Assembly (NCBI GenBank): GCA_011503125.2
Contig: WWBZ02000002.1
Coordinates: 868,001-932,000, forward strand
Direction: 5' to 3'
Source of the DNA: Botryosphaeria dothidea
Lineage: Eukaryota > Ascomycota > Dothideomycetes > Botryosphaeriales > Botryosphaeriaceae
DNA length: 64,000 nt
The position numbers were made by a program, and so were the translations under genes. This document shows, piece by piece, positions 21,855 through 32,133 of the stretch; position 1 is the stretch's first letter, and every line of letters begins with the position of its first letter. Below the pieces are notes generated by a model. The model had not been told where the DNA came from and did not search any database. It saw only the letters and a program-made list of their open reading frames with translations.

Positions 21855-24800
21855 ATGATGCTCACACAAGCTGCGCGACGCCGCTCGCAACGCGACGCCT
21901 ACCGCCACCTTTCACGCGCAGCACAGCAGCTCTACCTCCCATGGCTGTGCCCGGCGCTTTGCAGGAGTAACTCCTCTTTCACACCAGGCAAACAGGACCC
22001 TGAGAACCGCGTTGCGCAAAGAAAGTCCCAAACCGTAGCGAGCACTAGGTCGCGAAACCTAGCCACGACCGCCGAAGCAATCAGCCAGATCAAAGCCTCT
22101 ATCCCCTTCGACCAGGTCTCGCAAGAAAATCTAGCAAGCGCTCGCAGCGCCGCCGGTTCCCCCAACGCGTCGTCGTTCTTCCAATGGAAGACCTCGCAAC
22201 CGCTCGTCCTGAACAACAACACGACCACGCCTCCGCCGCGTCTAGTCTACTACAATGGCATCGGCGGCGATCCCTCCGAGCTCCATTCGAACCTGCACGC
22301 TTGTTTGCGCGTCGGGCGCCTCGACAGGGCCGCGGCGCTGGTGCGGCGGCTGCGAGAACTGTACAACGCTAGTGCGGCGGAGCTGGTCGACGCAAACAAC
22401 CTGTATTTGCTGCAGGTAATGGAGCGCGTGGTGGCGAAGCAGCCTGGATACACTATCAATACTATGAGCACCTGGTTTGAGGTCGAGATGCGGGATAACG
22501 ATATCCAGCCGGATGCGGTGACGTATACGTGCATGTTGCGCGCCACCATTGCGACACTGCCGGACAACAGACGGGAGCGATTGATCAGGCGGTATCTGTG
22601 GCTTGCGGAACAGTCGGGGTTAATGGATGCTGTGCTCACAAATGAAGCATGGTCGGACGCCGAGTTCGCCATACTGGCTGAGGTTAGGCCGGATCTCATC
22701 TCGGGTGTGCAGCCAGAGGATTCGAATGTACATGAAGAAGGCCGTGAAGACCTGGGCGATGTCATAGCTCGTCCTACTCCTGCGGACGACATTCCAGAGC
22801 TTAGAGGCGTGGAACAGAAGGGCGCCGGCTTGAGGACAGTCAAATCTGCGTTGTCGATTTTCTCGGATCAGGAGACATTAAGGAGTAATTTGCCATATCC
22901 CCACGATCTCCATGGATATACGAAGGAAGAGAAGGACACGGTGTACGCGCGCATGAGGCAAGACCGTCTGGAAGAGGACAGCATCGATGCGTCAATCGAG
23001 CGGTGGCGAGAGGAACACCAAAACATGCAGAAGATGGGAATCACCTCGGCACTGCAGACCAAACCTATGGAAGCTCTCATGTGGCAATGGTACAGCGCTA
23101 TGGTCCCACTTTTCAAGCAAGAGTTTGAGAGCATTAATCAAGCTTACGGTGAGGAGGATCCCGATGCCTTGGATGAACGTGTAGTTACGGGTCCATTTCT
23201 GGAGGCCTTTACTCCGGAGAAATTGGCTGCTACCTCGTTAATTGTCACCGTTTCTGCGTTTGGTTCGCCGGATCATCTCAACGGCATCAGGGTTTCGCAG
23301 ATCGCCATGGGCATTGGAAAGCAACTGGCTATGGAACATGCCTTAATGGTGGCCAAAAGCATCCATTCGAACCATTCGATTTACCGAAATGTCTCAGCTC
23401 GTCGCCTAAGGACCTTGATTAAATATTCGAAGACGATCGACCCTAACGAAACCAAGCCGGCGCAGGATGAAGATGACGAACACGACATTACAAAGAAGTA
23501 CCAGACCCTGAAACAGCTGGAATGGGCACCGATGATCAAAGCGAAAGTTGGAGCTTTGTGTCTGTCCAAGATCTTGGAGGCTGCGAAAATCCCGGTTACA
23601 CGCGAAGAGAAGGAGACAAGGCGACAACTCAGTGCTAATGAGCCGGCATTTTATCATGCTACGGTATATTCACAAGGGCGCAAGGCCGGAATGATCCGTT
23701 TGCACCAGCAGGTGTTAGATAAGCTCAAACGAGAGCCTCTACGAGGTTCATTCGGCACGAAATACCCCATGGTTGTGGAGCCTTTGCCTTGGACAGGATA
23801 CAGACAAGGCGGATATCTTCGCTATCCAGAGCCCATTATCAAAGACCGGAAGCAGGATGACTCCCAACGGATTTATGCCGTGGCGGCTATCGAAAAGGGC
23901 GATATGGACCAAGTCCTAGCCGGTCTCAGTGTCCTTGGAAAGACTGCATGGAAGATCAACCGTGATGTTTTCAAGGTTGTCGTCGAGGCATGGAACACAG
24001 GCGAGCCTATTGGAAAGATTGCGCCGGAAAACCCAAAGATGGAATACCCTCCGGAGCCAGGACCCGATGCTTCGAGAAAGGATGTGGCCTTGTGGCTAAG
24101 AGAGAAGAAAAGGATCGAAAATTTGAAGTCGAGCTACCACTCGCAGCGCTGCTTCCAGAACTTTCAGCTCGAGGTGGCACGGGCGTTCAAAGATGAGGTT
24201 TTCTACTTCCCGCACAACATGGATTTCCGTGGCAGAGCCTACCCTATCCCCCCACTTCTGAACCATCTAGGTGCGGATCTCGCACGTGGTCTTCTCACCT
24301 TCGCGAAGGGCAAGCAGCTGGGCCCCGTGGGTCTTACGTGGCTTAAGATCCACCTCGCAAACGTTTTCGGATACGACAAGGCCAGTCTGAGTGATCGTGA
24401 GGCATTCGCTATGGAGCATATCCAGGACATCTATGATTCCTGTGAGAACCCCTTGACTGGACGTAGGTGGTGGCTTCAGGCCGAGGATCCTTGGCAGTGT
24501 TTGGCAACCTGCTTCGAGTTGAGGAGCGCATTTGACTCACCTGATCCTTCTCAATACGTTTCTCATCTCCCAGTACATCAGGATGGAACTTGCAACGGTC
24601 TCCAGCATTATGCCGCTCTCGGTGGTGACAAGGCTGGTGCTGCCCAGGTCAATTTGGAACCCGGAGACCGGCCATCTGACATCTACTCTGCTGTAGCCGA
24701 GATTGTCAAGAAGGACGTCGCCAAAGATGCGGAATTAGGGGGAGCAGTCGCAAAAATATTGGACGGCAAGATCACTCGTAAGGTTGTCAAGCAGACGGTC

Positions 24801-26216
24801 ATGACGAACGTCTACGGGGTCACATTCACGGGTGCCCGCCTGCAGGTCATACGGCAGCTGGAGGACATCCTCCCTGAAGAATACAAGAAAGACGCCGCGA
24901 TCTACTCGATGGGAGGTTACATCGCAAAGCTCATTTTCAAGGCCTTGGGACAGATGTTCAACGGCGCCCAGGAGATTCAGGACTGGCTTGGGGCTTGTGC
25001 CAACAGAATATCGACCTCACTCACGCCCGAGCAGATCGACATGATTGAAGCACAGCTCAACGGGGCCAGCGAGGGTGAGAAAAAAGACCCCCGCTATCGC
25101 AAGAGGATCGCGAAGAGCCACCGCAAGGGCGTGTCATCCAAGGACATCGCGTCGCAGTTCCGCGCGACCGTCATCTGGACAACGCCGCTCAAGATGCCGG
25201 TGGTGCAGCCGTACCGGCAAGCCAAGGCGCGCGAGATCACGACGGTACTGCAGTACTTGTCGATTGTGCAGCCCAAGGCGACCGACGCCATTGACAAACG
25301 CAAGCAGCTCCAGGCCTTCCCGCCCAACTTCATCCATTCGCTCGACGCCACGCACATGCTGCTATCCGCACTGAAATGCAACGAGATCGGCCTCAGCTTC
25401 GCGTCGGTGCACGACTCCTTCTGGACACACGCCGCGGACATCCCGCTCATGAACCGCGTCCTCCGCGACGCCTTCGTGCGCATGCACTCCGAGGACATCG
25501 TCGGCCGCCTGCACGAGGAGTTCTCGATCCGCTACAAGGACTGCATGTATCTCGCCACCGTTCCCTCCAACTCGCCGCTCGGCAGCCGCATCTCGGGCTT
25601 GCGCAGAGACAGGCTGGTCACCAAGGGCGGCCCCTCGAGCCGGAAGAGCGCCGCCGGCGTGCAGCTGATCGACGAGCTGCTCGAGGAGCGCGAGCGCCAG
25701 CGCCTGCTGCACAGCGACAAGGAAGAAGACCGCGCCAGGGCCCGCGCCATGATCACGCCCGGCGCGCTCTTCGACGCCGCCAAGGAGGAGGAGGCCGGCG
25801 GCGACGCCGCCGCCAAGGTCGAGCTGCAGACGGACGACGAGGCGCCCGTCGCCCGCCTGGGCGACACGGCTGATGCCCCGGGGCCCAAGCGGAAGACGAA
25901 GAAGATGATCCTCGAGGAGGAGGCTGCTGCTGCTGCTGCCGCCACTGCCGATGCCGAGGGCAAGGACGCCGACGCCTCCGAATCCGGCGAGGACGAGGAC
26001 GCCGACGCGGATCTGCTCGGCGGCGTCATGGGCGCGGAGGAAGCCGAGGCCGCGGACGTGGCGATCCAGGCGCAGCTGGAGGCGCGGAGGCAGAGGAAGG
26101 CGGCGAAGGCGGAAGCGAAGGTCAAGTTCTGGCTGCCGATGCACTTCCCGCCCGTGCCCAAGAAGGGCGATTTCGATGTCACGAGGTTGAAGGAGAGCAC
26201 GTACTTCTTCTCATAA
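21855..26216 (+). CDS. RPO41: Mitochondrial DNA-directed RNA polymerase
   Basis: Single exon, 1453 aa from the ATG at 21855. The frame is open further upstream but without an ATG. The N-terminus is a basic presequence (QAARRRSQRDAYRHLSRAAQ). Residues about 150-270 form a PPR-like helical region with VTYTCMLRATI. The C-terminal half is the T7-type single-subunit polymerase: MDFRGRAYPIPPLLNHLG, motif A HQDGTCNGLQHYAALGGDKA with catalytic Asp910, motif B with Lys979 (KQTVMTNVYGVTFTGARL) and motif C VHDSFWTH with catalytic Asp1187. A low-complexity acidic/Ala-rich insertion of about 130 residues lies before the conserved end PPVPKKGDFDVTRLKES..FFS. The protein transcribes mitochondrial DNA. Confidence 0.98.
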   Translation: MMLTQAARRRSQRDAYRHLSRAAQQLYLPWLCPALCRSNSSFTPGKQDPENRVAQRKSQTVASTRSRNLATTAEAISQIKASIPFDQVSQENLASARSAAGSPNASSFFQWKTSQPLVLNNNTTTPPPRLVYYNGIGGDPSELHSNLHACLRVGRLDRAAALVRRLRELYNASAAELVDANNLYLLQVMERVVAKQPGYTINTMSTWFEVEMRDNDIQPDAVTYTCMLRATIATLPDNRRERLIRRYLWLAEQSGLMDAVLTNEAWSDAEFAILAEVRPDLISGVQPEDSNVHEEGREDLGDVIARPTPADDIPELRGVEQKGAGLRTVKSALSIFSDQETLRSNLPYPHDLHGYTKEEKDTVYARMRQDRLEEDSIDASIERWREEHQNMQKMGITSALQTKPMEALMWQWYSAMVPLFKQEFESINQAYGEEDPDALDERVVTGPFLEAFTPEKLAATSLIVTVSAFGSPDHLNGIRVSQIAMGIGKQLAMEHALMVAKSIHSNHSIYRNVSARRLRTLIKYSKTIDPNETKPAQDEDDEHDITKKYQTLKQLEWAPMIKAKVGALCLSKILEAAKIPVTREEKETRRQLSANEPAFYHATVYSQGRKAGMIRLHQQVLDKLKREPLRGSFGTKYPMVVEPLPWTGYRQGGYLRYPEPIIKDRKQDDSQRIYAVAAIEKGDMDQVLAGLSVLGKTAWKINRDVFKVVVEAWNTGEPIGKIAPENPKMEYPPEPGPDASRKDVALWLREKKRIENLKSSYHSQRCFQNFQLEVARAFKDEVFYFPHNMDFRGRAYPIPPLLNHLGADLARGLLTFAKGKQLGPVGLTWLKIHLANVFGYDKASLSDREAFAMEHIQDIYDSCENPLTGRRWWLQAEDPWQCLATCFELRSAFDSPDPSQYVSHLPVHQDGTCNGLQHYAALGGDKAGAAQVNLEPGDRPSDIYSAVAEIVKKDVAKDAELGGAVAKILDGKITRKVVKQTVMTNVYGVTFTGARLQVIRQLEDILPEEYKKDAAIYSMGGYIAKLIFKALGQMFNGAQEIQDWLGACANRISTSLTPEQIDMIEAQLNGASEGEKKDPRYRKRIAKSHRKGVSSKDIASQFRATVIWTTPLKMPVVQPYRQAKAREITTVLQYLSIVQPKATDAIDKRKQLQAFPPNFIHSLDATHMLLSALKCNEIGLSFASVHDSFWTHAADIPLMNRVLRDAFVRMHSEDIVGRLHEEFSIRYKDCMYLATVPSNSPLGSRISGLRRDRLVTKGGPSSRKSAAGVQLIDELLEERERQRLLHSDKEEDRARARAMITPGALFDAAKEEEAGGDAAAKVELQTDDEAPVARLGDTADAPGPKRKTKKMILEEEAAAAAAATADAEGKDADASESGEDEDADADLLGGVMGAEEAEAADVAIQAQLEARRQRKAAKAEAKVKFWLPMHFPPVPKKGDFDVTRLKESTYFFS

Positions 26217-26855
26217 GGGGCAGACACAAAAAACGAGCAGACGAGGAGAGACGGAGAGCGAAAACGGAATAGGGAATATGGGTTTGTTCTAGATCGGCGT
26301 TTTAATATCTGAGGCGTGAGAAAATGGACGGGAAGGTCTCTCTGCTCGCGGCGTATCGCATTTACTTAGAGTTTCCTCTCTCGTTGGGGTTGTATTATAC
26401 GATTGAAGCTGCATGGAGACGATGGGAAAATCAAGGTAGCAAACATGTATCATCTCTGTACTTTTGGCGGCGTATGGTGTATGCTTAGAACCTAGTCGGG
26501 CAGTATGTAGACATCAGTCACGCTCTACTCATCGAATCAAAGTTCATCTTCCATCATGATTTCACAAGCAACGGTCGGTCCAGTAAGAGTGAAAGGGATT
26601 GTAGTCCCCCATTGAATGATTTGACGATAGTTTTATCTGCTAGAAGTGGGCGAGATGCTCGCTGACTTTGTGATGGTGGTGGTGGCAGTAGTAGTAGTGG
26701 TAAAAAAGCCACTCCCTGACGGTTCATCCATCCAGATTTGAACTGACTCCAATCGAAACGCTCCAGCGGACAAAGTAGGGAGATCAGGGGACTGAAAAGA
26801 ACGTGCAGTTACCCTCATCCATCTTTTCCCCGACCTGTCCAAACTTTTCTCAAAT
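26217..26855. other. Intergenic between convergent genes
   Basis: This is the 3' flank of RPO41 and of the RhoGDI gene. It contains short GGT/AGT simple repeats near 26675-26700. No gene is seen. Confidence 0.5.
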
Positions 26856-29829
26856 CTACCAGTCCTTCTTGATATCAAACGACCACTCGAACTTGAGATG
26901 CGTCTGCTGGTCGTCATCAATGAACTTGGAGACAGCGTTATAGTGACCGCGAGCCATCATGCCAGAGGGAGCGACTTCGGGTTCAACTGGTACAAGGGTA
27001 AGTACGAATGAATGAAGTAACTATTTCGAATGTGATTCTTACACTTCTTCTCATAGATAGGCTTGTCGGTAGTGTTGGGAGAGTAACTTCCCTGTGTTCT
27101 TATTAGTCGTTGAAGGGTGTAGACGGAGCAGCCGCTGAGCTTACAATCATTTCCTGCATCTTGTTGCTGATCCCCATTCTCTTGACGACTTGAATGTACT
27201 TCAAACCAGAGAGGATCTGGTGCTGAACCTTGAAAGTAGCCTTCATGCGGAACTGAGCACCCTCCTTGATCGAGAAGGGCTTCTCCTTCAGATGATCAAC
27301 AGCGCCAGGTGCAGAGAGATCAATGATGATGTCATCACGGCCCTCGACCTTAACACAGATTTAGCAACCTCCACGCAGTAATACAAGGCGGGCTACACAA
27401 ACGTACTTCCAGGCCAAGGGACTGAATAATGACCGTACGCGTGTCGTTGGGGTCAGAAATCGTGTTACCGGAACCGATACCGAGAGACTCCTTCCACTTG
27501 CGGAGCGACTCGTCATTTTGATCTAGCGCAAGCATTCGTTAGTCAGTCGGTCGATATCATGATGACATGCTTCTCCATGAGTGCCGTTGCGGCATCCAAA
27601 TATCGAGCCGTTCCGCCTCTTTCCCGGGGGCCACAAGGTCTTGAACAGATGCGTAAAGTGAATCAAAGGAGATGTGTGTGCTGCGGTACTGATAATGCCC
27701 AGCAATGGTCATTATCATACCTCATGGCCCAACTCTGCAGTCGGCAGCTACACCCTCCCAAATGCAGCAAATCCTAAATGCCACGCCGCATGATCGGTGT
27801 CCGGACGGCATCCAGTTTGGCAAAGGACTTTTGGTACGACGGAGTCGTCTGAGGCTGATTTTGGGTTTGAATCCCAGATTGGCTTTGGGATGGATCCTCC
27901 TCAGGTTCGGGGTGAGTGCCTCGTTCCGATGTTGTGCTGACATGCTCCTGGCCTTGTCCACTTGCGGCACGTCCACCTCTGCACAATGTGGTAGATTTGG
28001 CTCTGGAAAGGCTTCTTCTGAAGGATGTGCCATTGTTCGTGTTGTTATGGGGTGATTCGCTTTGAGGTGGGTTCAATACCTTGTTCCTCAGCGGCGGGCC
28101 ACTTTGTGTAGAAACAGTAGCATCGAGGCGCTGCCTCTTTTGCAATTTGGCTCTTTGAGATTTGTGTTTGGAAAGTTGCCTTAAGAACGATTCGCCCTCG
28201 ATCTTGTTGTTGCTATTAGGCGATTCGCTTTGGGGCGGATTCGATCCCATATCAATCTCCATCGGTGTTCCACTTTGCGTAGAAACACCAGGAACAAGGG
28301 GCTGCTTCTTTTGCAATTTGGCTCTTTTGGACTTGTGTCTGGAAAGTTTTCCTAAGAACGTGGAACGTTCTACCGTGCTGTTAAGGAGTGATTTGCGTTG
28401 GATCAAATCCGGTCGTGCGCAAATATCATCATCAGGGTTCCCAATGGAACGAAATTGTTGACTCGGTAGGGCGGTGATTTCATCATCCGGGTTCTTAATG
28501 GGATGAGATGGTTGATCCCTTCGCTGCAAGTCGAATGAAGAAAGGGGCGACCTCAGTAGTATGGTAATTTCATCATCGGGACTCTTAATGGGACGAGATG
28601 GCTGATTTCCCATCCGCGAGACCACTTCCGGTGCAATTGGAGAGAATGACGAAAAATCCGACCACTCTTGGGTAGTCGATGGAGCAGCGGGGTCCTCATC
28701 AAAGTCCTCAATGAAACGAGCTCGTCGATTTGGATTCGACGTTGCGTTCCTTTGGAGAATCCCTGCTGCTTTGGAGCTCGAGGTGTTGTTATCGGATTCC
28801 GGTATTGGCGGCAACGTGGTCATCGCGAATCCCCTGGTAGGGCGATGAGGATAAAGATGTGAATAAAAGTACGTGATAATGAGAGCCTGCTGACGAAAGA
28901 CAACGGTGTAGCAATAGTCGATCGACGAGATGGCCGCACTGAATGATATGGGGCAGGGCGTGTATATGCCTAGTAGCTAGGAGCGACGAAGCCATCGCAG
29001 CCAGACGAGACAAAACATTTCCCTGCTGTGGGAGGCGCCGTCCCGTTGCGGCATGCCAGCGCGCAGACGAAAGGCCATAAAGGCGGAAGCGGCCCTTCAG
29101 ATTGTCTACCATCGTAGGCCGAAGAGACGATGCGACAAATCGCGCCCAACACCGGGTAACTGGAGCATTGGTCCGAAGTGGTGCATGGATGTTCTACCCA
29201 ATTGCTCAAGTTGCCGGCTGGTGAATATCAGACATGCAATGCAACTTGGATCCGCCGTCATAGATTCATGACGCGATGGCCAGCGGAAGAGTGAAGAGCA
29301 GGGAAGCAGTGACCAAGGCGTTGGGAGGGCAGGAGTTGGTGGTCGAATCGGGCAGCGCGGAGAAGCTAACCAAAAAGGCAAGTTTGACGTGCCTCAGAGC
29401 CGACGCATTGAGAGATAGGTTCAAATGCGTGTCAATGCCAGCACAGAGAGGCAACCTGAAGGGCTACCGAGCTGGGCGAGCAGATCAGGTGTGGCGGGTC
29501 TGTGCCTCAGGCGTGGGTGGGTTGGGGAGGTCCAGGACGCGGGATGAGGCTCAACTTGGGTGATCTGCAGGCAGGCCAGAGAGGGCATGCTGTTCCTAGC
29601 AGCGGATCCGGGAGATTCCAGCGGGCCTTGGACAGTGAGGACAGAGGGCCCGCACAAATTCTGGAGCCAAGCGGGCGCGGCACGGCACGGGAGAAGCACA
29701 TGGTTGGCGGAGGGGGAGCTGCTACTCACCCAGCTGCTGGTACTCGTCAATCGTCTTCTTCTCGCCCACCTTGAAGCCCTCGGTCTGCTCGGGCGTGAGC
29801 TCGTCGTCGTGGTGCTCGGCGCTGGACAT
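26856..29829 (-). CDS. RDI1: Rho GDP-dissociation inhibitor
   Basis: Five exons: 29730-29829, 27407-27522, 27145-27348, 27043-27091 and 26856-26986 (199 aa, the usual length). Key segments: MSSAEHHDDELTPEQTEG, VGEKKTIDEYQQLDQNDESL, RKWKESLGIG, then the immunoglobulin-like fold with VIIQSLGLEVEGRDDIIIDL, GLKYIQVVKRMGI, EMIGSYSPNTTDKPIYEKKF, MMARGHYNAVSKFIDDDQ and the end FEWSFDIKKDW. It extracts prenylated Rho/Cdc42 GTPases from membranes and holds them in the cytosol. All junctions are in phase. Intron 1 is 2207 bp, very long for an ascomycete, and contains a 349-codon ORF on the same strand. Divergent from the Bqt4-like gene. Confidence 0.95.
27774..28823 (-). CDS. Orphan repeat-containing ORF nested in RhoGDI intron 1
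   Basis: A single open frame of 349 codons with an ATG at 28823 lies wholly inside the first intron of the RhoGDI gene, on the same strand. No known domain is recognised. It contains two adjacent copies of a 57-residue unit (residues 152-208 and 209-265: ..FLxxLSxHKSxRAKLQK.. ending STQSG..NPPQSESP) and a degenerate third (266 onward). Before these are three copies of a shorter motif around NPDDEI (residues 74-137). Composition is polar and basic, probably disordered. It may be a real nested gene, an alternative exon of the host, or a decaying insertion. The conserved reading of both repeat copies favours past or present coding. Confidence 0.45.
   Translation of the reverse strand: MTTLPPIPESDNNTSSSKAAGILQRNATSNPNRRARFIEDFDEDPAAPSTTQEWSDFSSFSPIAPEVVSRMGNQPSRPIKSPDDEITILLRSPLSSFDLQRRDQPSHPIKNPDDEITALPSQQFRSIGNPDDDICARPDLIQRKSLLNSTVERSTFLGKLSRHKSKRAKLQKKQPLVPGVSTQSGTPMEIDMGSNPPQSESPNSNNKIEGESFLRQLSKHKSQRAKLQKRQRLDATVSTQSGPPLRNKVLNPPQSESPHNNTNNGTSFRRSLSRAKSTTLCRGGRAASGQGQEHVSTTSERGTHPEPEEDPSQSQSGIQTQNQPQTTPSYQKSFAKLDAVRTPIMRRGI
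28029..28370 (-). repeat. Tandem 171-bp coding repeat (two copies)
   Basis: Two adjacent 171-bp copies (28200-28370 and 28029-28199) encode the 57-residue units of the nested ORF. The copies keep the same frame and length while differing at several residues. A third, worn copy follows downstream in the reading direction. Confidence 0.7.
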
Positions 29830-30681
29830 GATGGCGGAGTGCAGACAGGGAGGGTGCTGGCTGGATGAGGGAGAATGAATGGGGAGGGAGAGGATGTCTG
29901 AGGGGGGCGAAATGGACCACGCCAGCTCGACGACCGCACTGTTTTGAGTTGCTCCGTCCTGCCCCACGCTGCCAGCCCTGGCCCCTCTACACCGCCGAAG
30001 TCCAGAATCGCGCCCCGGCACCAACGAGAATCACGTGCCGTTCTGCAGCCACCCCGCCGACCAGAGACGCGCTGCGGGCAAGGCGCTGCGTCGAACGGCG
30101 CACGCTGCTCTTTGTCCGCCCTGCAGGGGCGCCGCACCGCGCAGGCGGCCTGCGTGCGAACCGCCCGCACGTGATCTGCGTCGTGTCGCAGCCCGCCGTC
30201 TGCAGTGGTTCGATGACGGAGGCAGAAGAAGACGGGCGACGGGCTGCGACGCGCTCATGCGAGCAGCAGCGGCGTGGGCAGCGCTGATACAGGCACAACG
30301 GGAGCTCTGAGGACGCACTGAGCACTCATCCAATAGATGCCAATAGTGAGCGCAGCCCTGACACGGCTGCGGGCTCGGCTCGTTCTCCTTTTGGTCAAGT
30401 CACGGTGTGGGTGAGCAGGGGGGACCGACCGCCGAGCATCAAAGCTCGCCGCCCACGCCCTCTGTCGCGACCGTAACCTGGCAATTTCGCGTTCGCGTCT
30501 CCCCCCTCAGCACCATCCGCTCCGCATTCTTCGCCCGCAATCGCACAGCCGCTTGACCGCGCCGACCGACCCCTCCCATTGTCGCTCGCCAGCGCACTTT
30601 GGACAGACCACCAGCCCAACCCGCCGCGCATCCATCCGTGACCTCAACCACCATCTCCCACCCGAGCATCTCGGCTTCATC
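29830..30681. promoter_or_regulatory. Divergent promoter region of RhoGDI and Bqt4-like genes
   Basis: This is 852 bp between two divergent start codons. It is GC-rich in the middle (30000-30300) with CT-rich stretches near 30540-30660 just before the Bqt4-like start. No specific binding site could be assigned. The many short open frames across it are explained by high GC. Confidence 0.4.
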
Positions 30682-32133
30682 ATGGCCTCCAAACGCTCCC
30701 TTCCTGAAGCGCGCAACCCGCTCATTCTGCCCGAGCACACCCCACAGCGTACGTGCAGCACGCCCTCCGTTGCGCGATTCTCCGCCGTTCCGTCTGAGCT
30801 GCACTAACGCCCGCTTGCAGTCGAGATCCTCATCGAGCGCCGCCGCTTGGGACAGACCAACCTGCACGTCAAGCCGGGTCAGGTCGGCGTCTCTAATGCG
30901 ACCAAGGCAGAGAACCTGGGCCTGTTCGACTACGCGCACCTCCGCGTCCCGCTGCCGAAGGATCTGAAGGGCTCCGGCATTTTCGGTCTGCAGAAGAACC
31001 AGGCCTACCCGGAGTCATACTTTCTGATGGTAAGGCCGCACGCCGAATCACATTGATGCGATTCAGCGCTGACGTTAATGCGCAGCGCCGGAGCAACGAT
31101 GGCTACATCAGCGCGACTGGCATGTTCAAGGCTGCGTTCCCGTGGGCGTCCCTTGCAGATGAAGAGGCTGAACGCTCGCACCATAAGACCCTGTCCACCG
31201 CCGGCGATGAGGAGGTGGCTGGCAACGTCTGGATTTCGCCTGAGGATGGTATGTATCACGCCGTGCCGAACAGAATACGGGAGGTTGATGGAATTGAACA
31301 GCGCTCTCGCTCGCGGACGAGTATGGAATGAAAGCTTGGATTGTGGCGCTCGTGGACCCGGAACCCATTGAGAAGGGCACGAAGGACAAAGGCTCGCACG
31401 AGATCTCAACGCCGCCCAAGTTCGTCGTCCCCGACAAGAACACCCTTTTCCCTCCGGCATCGGCGACCAGCTCCGTGCGCACGCGCAACAGGGAGCTGCG
31501 CTCCGCATCCCCCAGCAAGTCGACTCCGCGCAAGATTGCATCTCCGCGTAAGCCGCGCACGACCAGGAAGAGCGCTAAGGAAGCTCGCGAGTCGACGCCC
31601 AGCGCGTTGTCGAAGGAGGTTGAGTCCACTCCTGCGCCCTCGGAACCTACGGAGTCTGTGAACGGCGAGGCGACGCAGGCGGGCGCAGACAAGGTTCGGG
31701 TCGAGGTGGATGAGACTGTGACCAAGGAGGGTGAGACTGAGACCACGATAACCGCCGTCAAGGTCGACGTGCCGGCCGATCACCCGGAATTGCCGCTGCC
31801 TGAGAGCCCAGAGGAGATGATCGCAAATGCGCGAAAGATGGTCGAGGAGGCCAACAAGGCTGAGGGTAGCAGGTCCTCATCGAAGCGCAAGGCGGAGGAA
31901 TTGTCACCCGAGGATGAAGAGGCTGATGAGAATGCCATGGAAGTTCAGCCGGTCAAGAAGACGAAGGTGCTGGAAGAGGAGCTGCGCAAGGAGAGGGTTA
32001 GATCAAAGGCGTTCATGGGGCTGAGCGCGACGCTAGCTATTGGGTTTGTTGTCCCTCTTAACTTGTCAAAGGATGCTCTTACTAACACAAAGATACTAGT
32101 GCGATGATTCCATTCTTCCAAAGTCTGCTGTAA
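30682..32133 (+). CDS. bqt4: Bqt4-like APSES/KilA-N nuclear envelope protein
   Basis: Five exons: 30682-30748, 30821-31029, 31086-31248, 31302-32043 and 32100-32133 (404 aa). The N-terminal half is an APSES/KilA-N-like domain: [47 protein letters not shown], then [40 protein letters not shown]. The middle is Ser/Lys/Glu rich with basic patches. The C-terminus is a single hydrophobic tail ([12 protein letters not shown] plus [10 protein letters not shown]). This layout matches fission yeast Bqt4, an inner-nuclear-membrane protein that tethers telomeres. The last intron (GTTTGT..TACTAG, 56 bp) cuts the tail in half. If retained, the frame stays open to 32107 and replaces the second half of the anchor. 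Confidence 0.9.
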
